From Pirellulaceae bacterium (GTDB taxonomy: Bacteria; Planctomycetota; Planctomycetia; Pirellulales; Pirellulaceae), in NCBI GenBank assembly GCA_026004795.1, contig BPJV01000004.1:657215-721214 (forward strand): a stretch of 64,000 bases of DNA. The letters are read 5' to 3'. The notes beneath the pieces are model-generated. The model was given only the letters and a program-made list of their open reading frames with translations, ran no database searches and was not told the DNA's origin. Both the position numbers and the translations under genes were made by a program. Below, one piece after another: positions 9,346-18,394 of the stretch. Each line of letters starts with the position of its first letter. Positions within the stretch are counted from its first letter, which is position 1.

Positions 9346-10998
9346 TCACTGTCCTGACAAGCACCACCAGGCCACCGTTTCCGTTACCAGCGGAATCAAC
9401 ACGATGGAAAGCAGATTCAGGCCGATGCCGGCACGCACCATCTGTGGCAAGCGAATATACCCCGAACCGAACACGATCGCATTAGGTGGTGTAGCTACGG
9501 GGAGCATGAAAGCGCAACTGGCCGCGATCGCCGCTGGTACCACCAAGCGAACCGGATGGATGCCCAGTCCCGGTGCCAGCGCGGCGAGTACGGGGACCAG
9601 CGACGTCGTTGTTGCGACATTGGAGGTCAGCTCCGTAAGAAACACGATCGCTGCCGAAACCGCGACGATCACCAACAGGTCGGAGGTGTCCCCTACCATC
9701 GTCGTGTAGCTGGCCAAATACTCTGCTACCCCATTGGCGCGGATCGCATAAGCGAGGCTAAGTCCACCACCGAACAACAGCAAGATGTCCCACGGCGTCT
9801 TGGATGCCGTTTGCCAATCCATCAAGAATTGACGACGCTTCCAGTCCAGAGGCAGAATGAACAACATGATGGTGGCCACCATGACGATTCCCGTGTCGGT
9901 CAAGCCACCCAGTGGACGCAGTTCCCCATCTCCCCATGGCAGCACCAGCGACGTCAACAGTGGGCGGAACAACCAACAGGCAACGGTGGATAGAAATACG
10001 ACCGCGGTCATCCGCTCCGCCCTGCTCACCCTGCCCAATCGCTGCAACTGGCGATGGACCAGCTCCTGGCCACCGTCGAGAACCAAGTCGGTGATCGGAA
10101 ACAAGCACCTGGTCAGCAGCCAATAAACGAGCGGCAGGAAAAGCGCGACCATGCTCAAGCCGATCGGCAGCCATCCGACAAAGCTGATTTCCATTCGATA
10201 CATTGGAGAGATGGAATCAGCAAGGAAACCGACAAGGAACGCGTTAGGTGGCGTTCCGATAATCGTGGCAACTCCGCCGATCGATGCCGAATAGGCGATC
10301 GCTAACAACAAGCAGGCTCCGAATCGGTCGACCGCTGTCGAGGCGTCGGAAGTCCGACCCTGGCGCAGCAAGCCAATCGTGCTCATGGCGATCGGCAGCA
10401 TCATGGCGGTGGTGGCGGTATTGGATACGAAGGCACTGAGCAATGCGGTGCTCAGCATAAATCCGGCAACCATGCGCGAGGCAGTCGTTCCGGTAATCAG
10501 CAAGCAGTTCAAGGCAATCCGTGTGCCCAAACCGCATTTTTCCATGGCAAAGGCCAGAATGAAGCCTCCGAAGTAAAGAAATATCAGGTGATGGGCGTAG
10601 GGCGCGGCGGCATCCTCCATCGTCGTGGCCCCCAGTAATGGAAAGACCGCCAACGGGAGCAGCGCGGTCACGGTGATCGGTACCGCTTCGCTCAACCACC
10701 ATACCGCCATCCACACCATCACTGCTAGTGTCGCACGTCCTTCCCACGAGAAGTCACGGCGCTCGAGTGCCGGCCCCTCATGGGCGACGTCGCCGTGGGG
10801 AGAAATGCCGGTGCCATGCTCGGCCGACCGTTGTTGCCCCACCGCAGGGAGCGACTGCCGGTTCGTCTCTGAGGCAACATGAAGATAAGTACGAGGCAGC
10901 CCCAACAGACAACCGATGCATAAAGCAGGTCCGAGAAAAAAGCCCGTCCATTCGAAGATCTGCTTGCTAACTCCATTCGCTGCCGTGTAGACCGCCAT
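9346..10998 (-). CDS. SLC13/DASS-family sodium-coupled anion symporter
   Basis: This 550-residue polytopic membrane protein has about a dozen hydrophobic segments. Two inverted-repeat signature motifs of divalent-anion:Na+ symporters are seen: SNTATTAMMLPIAMS in the first half and TELTSNVATTTSLVPVLAAL in the second. The family imports dicarboxylates, citrate or sulfate with Na+. The conserved middle region (IGTPPNAFLVGF) is also present and supports the call. An 80-residue hydrophilic loop after the first hydrophobic segment is unusual. The start at 10998 has AGGCGAGG upstream. The gene begins 16 bases from the first hairpin of the mirrored repeat arrays at 11014. Confidence 0.88.
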   Translation of the reverse strand: MAVYTAANGVSKQIFEWTGFFLGPALCIGCLLGLPRTYLHVASETNRQSLPAVGQQRSAEHGTGISPHGDVAHEGPALERRDFSWEGRATLAVMVWMAVWWLSEAVPITVTALLPLAVFPLLGATTMEDAAAPYAHHLIFLYFGGFILAFAMEKCGLGTRIALNCLLITGTTASRMVAGFMLSTALLSAFVSNTATTAMMLPIAMSTIGLLRQGRTSDASTAVDRFGACLLLAIAYSASIGGVATIIGTPPNAFLVGFLADSISPMYRMEISFVGWLPIGLSMVALFLPLVYWLLTRCLFPITDLVLDGGQELVHRQLQRLGRVSRAERMTAVVFLSTVACWLFRPLLTSLVLPWGDGELRPLGGLTDTGIVMVATIMLFILPLDWKRRQFLMDWQTASKTPWDILLLFGGGLSLAYAIRANGVAEYLASYTTMVGDTSDLLVIVAVSAAIVFLTELTSNVATTTSLVPVLAALAPGLGIHPVRLVVPAAIAASCAFMLPVATPPNAIVFGSGYIRLPQMVRAGIGLNLLSIVLIPLVTETVAWWCLSGQ

Positions 10999-11013
10999 CG
11001 CCTCGCCTATCCC

Positions 11014-11235
11014 GTAGTGGAATTCGCCAGAATTCCCTGATCACGCTATTTGATCACCCGTAGTGGACTTCGCCAAAAGTCCCTCTATCTCTGTAGTGGC
11101 CTTCGCCAGAAGTCCATCTTTCTTCGTGGTGATATTCGCCAGAATGCCCTCTATCCCCATCGTGGCCTTCGCCAGAAGTCCGCGAAACACCTTCGCCAGG
11201 ATTCCTGCTAGACATTACCTTTGCCAGAATCCCCT
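11014..11235 (+). repeat. Array of short hairpin repeats (plus orientation), upstream of SLC13 gene
   Basis: The array has about six to seven imperfect copies of a unit whose 5' part is GTAGTGG and whose hairpin is stem GGAATTC, loop GCCA, stem GAATTCC. Clear copies start at 11014, 11060, 11093, 11124 and 11161, with degraded ones near 11187 and 11221. Some copies have stem GGACTTC with GAAGTCC, so paired positions change together, which points to selection or amplification of a folded form. It faces an opposite-orientation array at 11381-11512 across the same intergenic region. Confidence 0.8.
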
Positions 11236-11380
11236 ATCGATCAAGATCACGACCACGATAGCACATCTCTCCTCGAGGTACGCCCGCGTATCGTCCGCTT
11301 GCCCTTTCTTACTTTGTCTGAGCGCTGCCGCGGCTACCTATGGGATCAGGGGTTTTTGGCAGATTCTAACTGGCGGGGTA

Positions 11381-11512
11381 GGAGAATTCTGGTGTGATCA
11401 GGGAATTCTGGTGAATTTCACTACGGGTGCAAGGGAATTCTGGCGTGATCAGGGAATTCTGGCGAATTCCACTACAGGTGCGTGACGAGGGAATTCTGGT
11501 GAATTCGACTAC
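11381..11512 (-). repeat. Array of the same hairpin repeat (minus orientation), downstream of kinase gene
   Basis: Copies in the reverse orientation are seen at 11401-11424, about 11433, 11452-11475 and 11489-11512, with a weaker one near 11381. The last begins seven bases after the kinase stop codon. Together with the plus-orientation array at 11014 it makes a mirrored pair filling most of the 520-base intergenic region. Confidence 0.8.
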
Positions 11513-11518
11513 GGGTGT

Positions 11519-12715
11519 TCAGACCGTGGGGGGAAGCGTCCAACTCGATGAACTCCCAGATTCGGAGGAATCCGGTACAGCTAACGCCTCGATGCGAAAC
11601 ACCTCTTCCAACAACACACGAATGTCGTTCGTGTATTCACTGGCCAGATGCCCAAACACCAACTGGCGATGAAACTCCGCAGCACCTCCTTGTAACAGCT
11701 CGGCCGCCTCCGCACTGGGGAAACGCTTCGTCGGGTCGGGGGCAATCAAGCGGCGGCAGAAGTTCATCAAATGGTCATTGCAGCTTACGTCGGGCGGCAG
11801 CACTTCGGCCAACCGCGCGGGCAAGCTCCTTTTCGCTTCCAGCAATTCCTGATAATCGGCTTCGCTGGGGAAACAGCTACGGCCGGCCAGCATCTCGATC
11901 AGCACGTAACCGACACTTGCCAAATCACTTTGTGGCGTCGAATGGGCTCCTTCCAGGACTTCGGGCGCCGCATAAGCGGGGGTGCACGCTCGAGTCGCCG
12001 GCGGGTGATCCATCTCGAACGCCGACCCCATGTCGATGAGCTTGGCCGCGCCGGTTTTCTTCAGCATAATGTTGGCGGGTTTGATGTCACCATGGACGAT
12101 TCCGTGGCGATGCAAAGCTGCCAGGGCCGCCAGGCAATCGCGTACCACGGCCACCGCCACCCCCGCCTTAAACCTCGTCTGCTCAGGTCCCCGCGTCGCA
12201 ATCACCCGTTCGATGTAGGCCCACCGCTCCGGTTCCGTCAGTTTTTGAATCAGATCCAGGCGATCCGGGTTCACCAACTGCCGCAAGTCGATGCCGTCGA
12301 CCCATTCCATCACCATGATCCGAATACGATTCTGGTCGACGAAGTCTTGGACGCTGAGCAGGTTATCGTGCTGAATCATGGCGATGCGACTGGCCACCCG
12401 AGCGATGCGCTCCATGGCGGCAGCATACATTTCTGCCGTGGCGAATCGATCTGGACTGAAGACCTTCATGGCCACCGGTTGGGTGAAGCCATCAGCCCCC
12501 TTACGTACACTCAGATAGACGATCCCCTGCCCACCCCGCCCGAGCTCTCGCTCGAAATAATGGTACGTCGTCCATTGAACACGTTTGGACTGCAACAAAG
12601 CGTCGTACCTTCCCTGGAGCTCGACGGCTATGCGGCTCTTCGCAGCGCGGATACCAGCGGCGTCGCGAGTACGCCCATCTTCCATCCTAGTGGTCGACGA
12701 CATGGTGGATTTCAT
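11519..12715 (-). CDS. Serine/threonine protein kinase
   Basis: The 398-residue protein has a eukaryote-like kinase domain spanning roughly residues 50-350. It has the glycine loop GRGGQGIVYLS, the ATP-anchoring lysine in PVAMKVF, the catalytic loop IVHGDIKPANIML, and DMG in place of the usual DFG magnesium motif. APE is present as YAAPEVLEG. HGD replaces the common HRD; this is seen in some bacterial kinases and should still be active because Asp, Lys and Asn are kept. There is no transmembrane segment or sensor domain, so it is likely a soluble kinase. The gene sits between two intergenic regions filled with mirrored hairpin repeats. The target is unknown. Confidence 0.9.
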   Translation of the reverse strand: MKSTMSSTTRMEDGRTRDAAGIRAAKSRIAVELQGRYDALLQSKRVQWTTYHYFERELGRGGQGIVYLSVRKGADGFTQPVAMKVFSPDRFATAEMYAAAMERIARVASRIAMIQHDNLLSVQDFVDQNRIRIMVMEWVDGIDLRQLVNPDRLDLIQKLTEPERWAYIERVIATRGPEQTRFKAGVAVAVVRDCLAALAALHRHGIVHGDIKPANIMLKKTGAAKLIDMGSAFEMDHPPATRACTPAYAAPEVLEGAHSTPQSDLASVGYVLIEMLAGRSCFPSEADYQELLEAKRSLPARLAEVLPPDVSCNDHLMNFCRRLIAPDPTKRFPSAEAAELLQGGAAEFHRQLVFGHLASEYTNDIRVLLEEVFRIEALAVPDSSESGSSSSWTLPPTV

Positions 12716-12831
12716 AAGGTTGATTGGGGTGCCTGGCGGGCACCCATCGCTTCGAAAAATCGGGCCGAGTGAAGACGAGAAAATACTTCAGGTCGGTGAC
12801 ATTGAGTGTTGTTAGGCTCCGTACTCTACTC

Positions 12832-13140
12832 GTAGTGGAATTCGCCAGAATTCCTGAACAACAGGTAGAGGACTTCGCCAGAATTCCTAGCTACCCAACG
12901 ATGAGTCGCAGCGGACTTCGCCAGAATTCCTGGCTACCCAAACTGGAAACCTTCTGACTGCACCATGCCGTTCGACCGATGCGCAACCTTCTTCTCGGAT
13001 TGAGGGCTGCAGAGGATCGCGATTAACTATACCGAAACGGCCCACTCACGCCAATCGCCCCACGATGTAGTGGACTTCTCCAGAAGTCCACTATAGCGAT
13101 GTAGACCCGTACGCCCTTAACGGACTTCGCCAGAAGTCCC
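12832..13140 (+). repeat. Array of hairpin repeats (plus orientation), upstream of kinase gene
   Basis: Copies of the same hairpin family lie at 12832-12855, 12865-12888, 12907-12931, 13067-13090 and 13119-13140. The first keeps stem GGAATTC/GAATTCC. The fourth and fifth have stem GGACTTC/GAAGTCC. The second and third are hybrids with one mismatched pair. The loop is GCCA except at 13067, where it is TCCA. Confidence 0.8.
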
Positions 13141-13252
13141 GCACATCGTAGTCCAACCACCGCCAAAATGAACGCGGAGAAACTGGGACCGATGAGAGCC
13201 ATCAAAAGGAATGCTGCCGAATTGGGGACGGCAAGATTTTCGAGGTGACGGC

Positions 13253-13309
13253 TTTCTGGCGAATTCCACTACGTGTTAATTATCCGGGAATTCTGGCGAA
13301 TTCCACTAC
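13253..13309 (-). repeat. Hairpin repeats (minus orientation) at the ftsH 3' end
   Basis: Two reverse-orientation copies, at about 13253-13272 (partial) and 13286-13309 (full), lie directly at the end of ftsH. The TAG stop codon of ftsH is part of the GTAGTGG head of the full copy, so the repeat supplies the stop codon. Confidence 0.8.
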
Positions 13310-15429
13310 GTGTTGTGACCAGGCTCGGCGCGTGGGTTCTCGTCGTTCGCAGTATCCTTGCCGACGGGAGTCCTCTCCGGTTGGGGCGGGGGCCGTCGAA
13401 CGTCTTGGGTACCATAGGCCATTCGCGGTCCGGGGATGGACTCGTCGATGATCTTGGCCAGCTCCTGCGCATCGATTACTTCGACCTCGATCAATCGTCG
13501 GGTGACGCTCTCTAGCGCTTCCCGGCGCTCGATCAGAATCTGGCGTGCACGGTGCGCCATCTCCTCGATGATCCGGCGGACCTCTTCGTCGATCTCCCGC
13601 GCGGTCTGTTCGCTGAACTCGCGGGCCGCCGGCTCGTGCCCTCCACCAAGAAATGGGCTGCGGCCACTCTCGCGATAATTGACGCGGCCCAACCGGCTCA
13701 TGCCGAATTCCATGACCATGCTGCGCGCAATGGCCGTCGCGCGTTCCAGATCGTTCTGCGCACCGGTGCTGATGTCAGAAAAAATCATTTCCTCGGCCAG
13801 AGTTCCAGCCAGCAGAACTTGCATCTGCGCTTCCAGCTCCGCCTTGGTCATCAAGAATCGCTCCCCTGCCGGACGTTGCATCGTATAGCCAAGTGCAGCC
13901 AGGCCGCGTGGGATGATGGACACCTTGTGCACTGGATCGGTATTGGGGAGGGAATAGGCGACCAGGGCGTGGGCCGCTTCATGGTACGCCACGCGACGCT
14001 TTTCCTCTTCATCCATCACGCGGCCCTTCTTCTCCAGGCCAGCGGTCACCCGTTCGACTGCTTCATCAAACTCCGCTTGCCCCACGAGATTCTTGTTCTT
14101 GCGCGCCGCCAACAAGGCGGCTTCATTGACCAGATTGGCCAAATCGGCTCCACTGAACCCACTGGTAATCGACGCGATGTGTTCCAATTCGACGTCCGGG
14201 CCCAGCTTCACATTGCGGACGTGGACTTTGAGAATCTCCGCCCGCCCCGACTTATCAGGACGGTCGACCAACACGTGGCGATCGAAGCGGCCAGGGCGCA
14301 GCAATGCAGGATCGAGCGTCTCTGGTCTGTTGGTGGCCCCGATAATGATGATGCCCGTATTGGGGTCGAATCCGTCCATCTCGACCAGCAAGGCGTTGAG
14401 CGTCTGCTCGCGCTCGTCATGCACACCGACGACGCTGCCACTGCGGCTTTTTCCCAAGGCGTCCAACTCGTCGATAAAGATGATGCAGGGCGACTTGGCG
14501 CTGGCCTGCTGGAACATATCACGCACTCGAGCGGCACCGACGCCAACGAACATCTCCACGAAATCGCTCCCTGACAGGCTGAAGAACGGCACCCCTGCCT
14601 CCCCAGCGATCGCTTTGGCCAACAAAGTCTTGCCAGTACCTGGAGGCCCCACCAGCAACACGCCTTTGGGAATCCGCCCCCCCAACCGCTGGTATTTTTC
14701 CGGGTACTTCAGAAAGTCGACAATCTCGCGAACTTCCTCGACCGCCTCATCGACCCCGGCAATATCATCGAACGTAATTCCTATGTCGTCTTGAACGTAA
14801 AGACGTCCCCGCGACCGTCCGAAGGACATGGGAGAACCGACCCCACCAATCTTCCGCGCAATCATCATCAATACCAACAGACCAATGCCCAGTATGATGA
14901 GCATGGGTCCATATTGGTCCAGAAAGCTTGGCCCGTCGGCATAAAACCAATCGACGTTGCTTGCATCCAGCGCGGCCCGCAATTCGGCCGACGTTTGATC
15001 CGTGTCGTCCTTATTGGTGCGGAAATTGACGTACGCCCCCTCGCCCTGGGGGGTGCCACCCTTAAAGACGCGTTTGAATACCTCGCCATGAACGGTGTTG
15101 TCGTCCACGCGCACATTGCGAATCCGCGACAGTTCGATGATCGTATCGGGCGAACCGGTAGATTGAATCTCGATCCGGCCGGGCGTGGGGACCTGTTGCT
15201 TTTGCCCTTGGGGATCAACCACCTCGCGATATTCGACCAGCCGCGTGCTTCCCTTCGATTCGTAACGCGTTGCCTGAAGCAGCGCGATCAAGTCGGGATA
15301 CTTGATGCGTAGGATGGCATTGTTCATCACGAACATGCCCACTGACAAAATGATGATCGACGTCAGCACAAGGTACCAAGCCCAGTTGGTATGACGTCCG
15401 TCATCCCTCTTATCGTGGTCTTCGTCCAT
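13306..15429 (-). CDS. ftsH: ATP-dependent zinc metalloprotease FtsH
   Basis: The 707-residue protein has two membrane helices (about residues 18-38 and 175-192) flanking a periplasmic domain. The AAA+ ATPase follows, with Walker A GPPGTGKT at 261-268, Walker [12 protein letters not shown] near 327-336 and the second region of homology [20 protein letters not shown]. The zinc protease motif HEAAH is at 483-487. FtsH is the hexameric inner-membrane quality-control protease that degrades misfolded membrane proteins and some regulators. Its length is close to the family norm. Its C-terminal tail is Pro/Arg-rich and ends at a stop codon provided by a copy of the intergenic hairpin repeat. Confidence 0.97.
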   Translation of the reverse strand: MDEDHDKRDDGRHTNWAWYLVLTSIIILSVGMFVMNNAILRIKYPDLIALLQATRYESKGSTRLVEYREVVDPQGQKQQVPTPGRIEIQSTGSPDTIIELSRIRNVRVDDNTVHGEVFKRVFKGGTPQGEGAYVNFRTNKDDTDQTSAELRAALDASNVDWFYADGPSFLDQYGPMLIILGIGLLVLMMIARKIGGVGSPMSFGRSRGRLYVQDDIGITFDDIAGVDEAVEEVREIVDFLKYPEKYQRLGGRIPKGVLLVGPPGTGKTLLAKAIAGEAGVPFFSLSGSDFVEMFVGVGAARVRDMFQQASAKSPCIIFIDELDALGKSRSGSVVGVHDEREQTLNALLVEMDGFDPNTGIIIIGATNRPETLDPALLRPGRFDRHVLVDRPDKSGRAEILKVHVRNVKLGPDVELEHIASITSGFSGADLANLVNEAALLAARKNKNLVGQAEFDEAVERVTAGLEKKGRVMDEEEKRRVAYHEAAHALVAYSLPNTDPVHKVSIIPRGLAALGYTMQRPAGERFLMTKAELEAQMQVLLAGTLAEEMIFSDISTGAQNDLERATAIARSMVMEFGMSRLGRVNYRESGRSPFLGGGHEPAAREFSEQTAREIDEEVRRIIEEMAHRARQILIERREALESVTRRLIEVEVIDAQELAKIIDESIPGPRMAYGTQDVRRPPPQPERTPVGKDTANDENPRAEPGHNT

Positions 15430-15681
15430 GTTGTTCCATTGAGTGAAAGGAGTAGGTAATCAGTCGATCGGCCGCGAGCTGCCTAGGGTGACGGCCGTAC
15501 TGAAAGTATAGCGGCCGGTGGGACACTCGGGCACAATTCCTGGGTGGAGGGCGAGCCGGCGCGTCCTTGGGCATCCCGCACAACGCGTCCATCCGGCGTC
15601 AAGCGTGCTTGGCCGTGCCGAGCGGGCGCCGTATAGGCGGCTTTTGCCGCCGCGGTTGCCTCTCCACGCATGCTTCCCCAC

Positions 15682-16827
15682 CTAGCGGGCAACGTCCGCC
15701 AAGGAGCGATCGTAAACGCGGTAGGTTTTCGTACGGCGGACCCCCCCGCGTTCCAATGTCTTGCGGGACAGATGGTTCGACTCCAGCACCCAGGAGAACT
15801 CACCGTGCGTGACCCCCAATCGTAGGACGTCCTCGAGCATGCGATTGAGGGCCAACAATCCGAATCCCCATTTCTGGTATTCGGGGAGCACATTGGCACT
15901 GAGCAGGCGGATTTTGGTGATCTTGCGCCGTCCGGCCAACAGGCGCAGCCAGCCGAACGGCAGTAGACGACCGTCGATCTTCTTGATGATTTGATTGTAG
16001 TCCATCAAGCCGAATCCGGCTCCGATGGTGTTGCCATCCACTTCGACAAACGTGGTCAGTTCCGGCAACAGCAAGTACTTCAGCGCTTTGGCCTGATGAG
16101 CCACCTCGCCTGGCGATAAAGGGACGAATCCCCAGGTGGAAATGAGCGACTTGTTGTAGATATCCAAAAACAGATTGACTTCCTCATCAAACCGACTGGG
16201 GTCGAAGGGACGCACGCGGACGTTGAATCGCCGCTGTATTTCCTCCACGACGAAGTGTAGTTTCGGGTCGAGGTTGGCCAGCATGGAAACGTCGCCTTCG
16301 TAAGCGTACAGGTCCTGCGACTTCTCGAACCCGAATTCGGTGATCAAGCGATCATGGTACGGTGGATTGTAGGTCATCATGAATGTGGGAGGCGAATCGA
16401 AGCCTTCGACAAGCGTCCCCAATTCGTAATTCAAGCTCGGGTTGATCGGACCACGAATGTCGGTCATGCCCTGTTCGGCCAGATAGTTGCAGGCAGCAGA
16501 AAACAGCGCATTGGACACGTGTGGATCATCGATCGATTCAAAAAAACCGAAGAATCCACGGCGCTCCTCATACCGCTCATTGTGCCCGTAATTGATGATC
16601 GCGGAGATGCGCCCCACCGGCCGACCATCGCGCAGAGCGATGAAATTCTCGATCTTATTGCGCTGGTAGAATGGGTGCCGGCGGAAGCCCAACATCTCTT
16701 GTTGATGCAGGATCAGAGGCGGCACCCAGTGGGGATCGCCGGCGTACAGGTCCCACAGCAAGCGAATGAATTTTCGCTGCAGTACCCGATTCTTGCCTAC
16801 TACTTCGATGGTTAAAGGACTGCTCAT
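15682..16827 (-). CDS. GNAT-like N-acyltransferase of the lipid-type cluster
   Basis: This 381-residue protein looks like the large acyl-CoA N-acyltransferase-fold proteins with a degenerate GNAT domain. Visible features are FIALRDGRPVGRISAIIN early on and a C-terminal region (LSANVLPEYQKWGFGLLALNRML) that resembles the acyl-CoA-binding part of a GNAT fold. A central GPINPSLNYELGTLVEGF segment is typical of this poorly studied family. The substrate is unknown. It is the last of four minus-strand genes (19870 down to 15682), after CrtI-like, FabZ-like and FabI-like genes, with a 14-base gap to the FabI-like gene. That context suggests a role in making an unusual lipid or acyl product. Confidence 0.7.
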   Translation of the reverse strand: MSSPLTIEVVGKNRVLQRKFIRLLWDLYAGDPHWVPPLILHQQEMLGFRRHPFYQRNKIENFIALRDGRPVGRISAIINYGHNERYEERRGFFGFFESIDDPHVSNALFSAACNYLAEQGMTDIRGPINPSLNYELGTLVEGFDSPPTFMMTYNPPYHDRLITEFGFEKSQDLYAYEGDVSMLANLDPKLHFVVEEIQRRFNVRVRPFDPSRFDEEVNLFLDIYNKSLISTWGFVPLSPGEVAHQAKALKYLLLPELTTFVEVDGNTIGAGFGLMDYNQIIKKIDGRLLPFGWLRLLAGRRKITKIRLLSANVLPEYQKWGFGLLALNRMLEDVLRLGVTHGEFSWVLESNHLSRKTLERGGVRRTKTYRVYDRSLADVAR

Positions 16828-16841
16828 AGGTTCCAGTTCGA

Positions 16842-17654
16842 TTAATGATCGACAGGGGATCGCATGGCCGATTCGATGATGCGACGATCAAAATAATTGA
16901 TGCTCATGCCGGCATCAACAACAATGGTTTGCGCGGTAATTCCGCTGGAACGAGGGCTGAGCAAGAAGGCTGCCGTGTTGGCCACCTCTTGGGTCTGCAC
17001 CGCTCGGCGGCGAGGAATCACCTGCTCGGCATAGAGGAACGCATCGACATACCCAGGGATTCCTGCCGAGGCGCTGGTCTTCAGCAGGCCAGCACCCACG
17101 GCGTTGAATCGCACCTCGCTAAAGGCACTGAACGACTTGGTGAGAAAGGCCAAGGAGGAATCGAGCGCGGCTTTGATGGGAGCCATGAATCCGTACGATT
17201 CGCTGGCCATCCGCGTGGTGGAGATACTGATGGTGACCACCGACGCATCGCGCGCCATCAGGTCCTTCAGGGCATTGCTCATGGCCACCAAGGAGAAGCA
17301 ACTGATGTCCACCGCCTGGAGAAACTGTCGGCGCGTGGTTTCGTGAAACGGACGGACTCCCTCGCTGTAGTCGGCAAAGGCAATCGAATGCAGCACGCCG
17401 TGCAGCGCGCCGTGATCCTGCAGTCGTTCGGCCAATGCATCGATCTCCGCCTGGTGCTCGACGTCGCACACGTAGATGGGAGCATCCCCGAGAAGGCGCG
17501 CCAACTGATCTCGACGGTGCTGGTTGCGCACCACATAGATCACTTCCGCCCCAGCCTCGAGCAACACCCGAGCCGTGTGGAAGGCCACACTCTTCTTGTT
17601 GGCAACTCCCTGCACCAAAATGCGTTTATCTTTCAGTTGCAAGAAATCTTGCAT
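16842..17654 (-). CDS. Enoyl-ACP reductase (FabI-type short-chain dehydrogenase)
   Basis: From the ATG at 17654 (preceded by AAGGATAG) this is a 270-residue protein, the usual size for FabI. It has the nucleotide-binding motif [16 protein letters not shown], where family members have a serine after the glycine loop, and the Tyr-X6-Lys pair (YGFMAPIK) that separates FabI from ordinary YxxxK reductases. FabI reduces the trans-2-enoyl-ACP double bond with NAD(P)H in fatty-acid elongation. A longer in-frame start at 17792 gives a non-conserved Arg/Ser-rich extension and is rejected. Because it sits with a CrtI-like oxidoreductase, it may be a dedicated copy rather than the housekeeping enzyme. 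Confidence 0.85.
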   Translation of the reverse strand: MQDFLQLKDKRILVQGVANKKSVAFHTARVLLEAGAEVIYVVRNQHRRDQLARLLGDAPIYVCDVEHQAEIDALAERLQDHGALHGVLHSIAFADYSEGVRPFHETTRRQFLQAVDISCFSLVAMSNALKDLMARDASVVTISISTTRMASESYGFMAPIKAALDSSLAFLTKSFSAFSEVRFNAVGAGLLKTSASAGIPGYVDAFLYAEQVIPRRRAVQTQEVANTAAFLLSPRSSGITAQTIVVDAGMSINYFDRRIIESAMRSPVDH

Positions 17655-17827
17655 CCCCGCTATCCTTCTCGGCCGGTGAATGTATTTGACATAGGAGTTA
17701 TCGATATCCTGGCGGAGGACATGGCTTGATGAGCAACCGTCACGTCCGGACGCGCAGCCCCGCTGGTAGCGGTGGCGGCAAACGGACATCACGCGACATC
17801 ACCACCGATGCACCAGGAGCGGAATAA

Positions 17828-18310
17828 TCAACCGCTGCCGCGGTGTTCGTCTTCAGTAGATACTTCAGCGCGAACAAACGTACAGGCGAAATCGAGGCGT
17901 GCCGCAAGTTTTCCATCCAGCGAGATCTTACCAGTCAGGAAAAATGCATCGCTCAACCGCTCGGTCAGCCTCGCTTCGATCACCACCGTCTGTCCGGGAT
18001 GAACCTGCTGCTTGAACTTCACTCCATCGATCCGTGTTACCACCGGCAACCGTTTGTCGGCAGTGGTGGCTTCCGGTGGGCTGGTCAGGCTACCGACTAA
18101 CGCGGCGCCAGCTTGCAATGCACACTCGCACAATACCACACCGGGAACAATCGGATGGCCGGGAAAGTGTCCTTGGACGAAGAATTCATCCCGATGAAAA
18201 GTGCGGGTGGCGACAATTCTCCCCTCGTCTTGTTCGACGATCGTATCGATCAATAGCATCGGCGGGCGATGCGGCAACAGCGTCTCGATCTGTGCAGTCG
18301 GTGATTCCAT
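17828..18310 (-). CDS. 3-hydroxyacyl-ACP dehydratase (FabZ-like)
   Basis: The 160-residue hot-dog-fold protein carries the FabZ signature GHFPGHPIVPGVVLCECALQ, with the catalytic His in HFPGHP and the downstream acidic residue (Glu of CECALQ). PHRPPMLLID at the N-terminus is also typical. FabZ dehydrates 3-hydroxyacyl-ACP to the trans-2-enoyl intermediate that FabI reduces, so it fits directly with its neighbour. It is 173 bases upstream of the FabI-like gene in the same direction. The ATG at 18310 lacks a strong Shine-Dalgarno sequence. Confidence 0.88.
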   Translation of the reverse strand: MESPTAQIETLLPHRPPMLLIDTIVEQDEGRIVATRTFHRDEFFVQGHFPGHPIVPGVVLCECALQAGAALVGSLTSPPEATTADKRLPVVTRIDGVKFKQQVHPGQTVVIEARLTERLSDAFFLTGKISLDGKLAARLDFACTFVRAEVSTEDEHRGSG

Positions 18311-18394
18311 CGAAGTAGTGGATCCTAATCTGAGCCAGCCAGCTCGATTCCCAGCGATAGGGGATTTTCGCTCGACCGGCGGTGGCGGTGGGAA

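Noticed and set aside
11771..12772. 333-codon plus-strand frame opposite the kinase
   Set aside because: The kinase on the minus strand has all kinase motifs; the opposite frame does not resemble any protein.
11014..13309. CRISPR array
   Set aside because: Repeat units are imperfect, differ in spacing, switch orientation, and have no cas genes nearby.
13552..14574. 340-codon plus-strand frame opposite ftsH
   Set aside because: It is an antisense shadow of a highly conserved gene.
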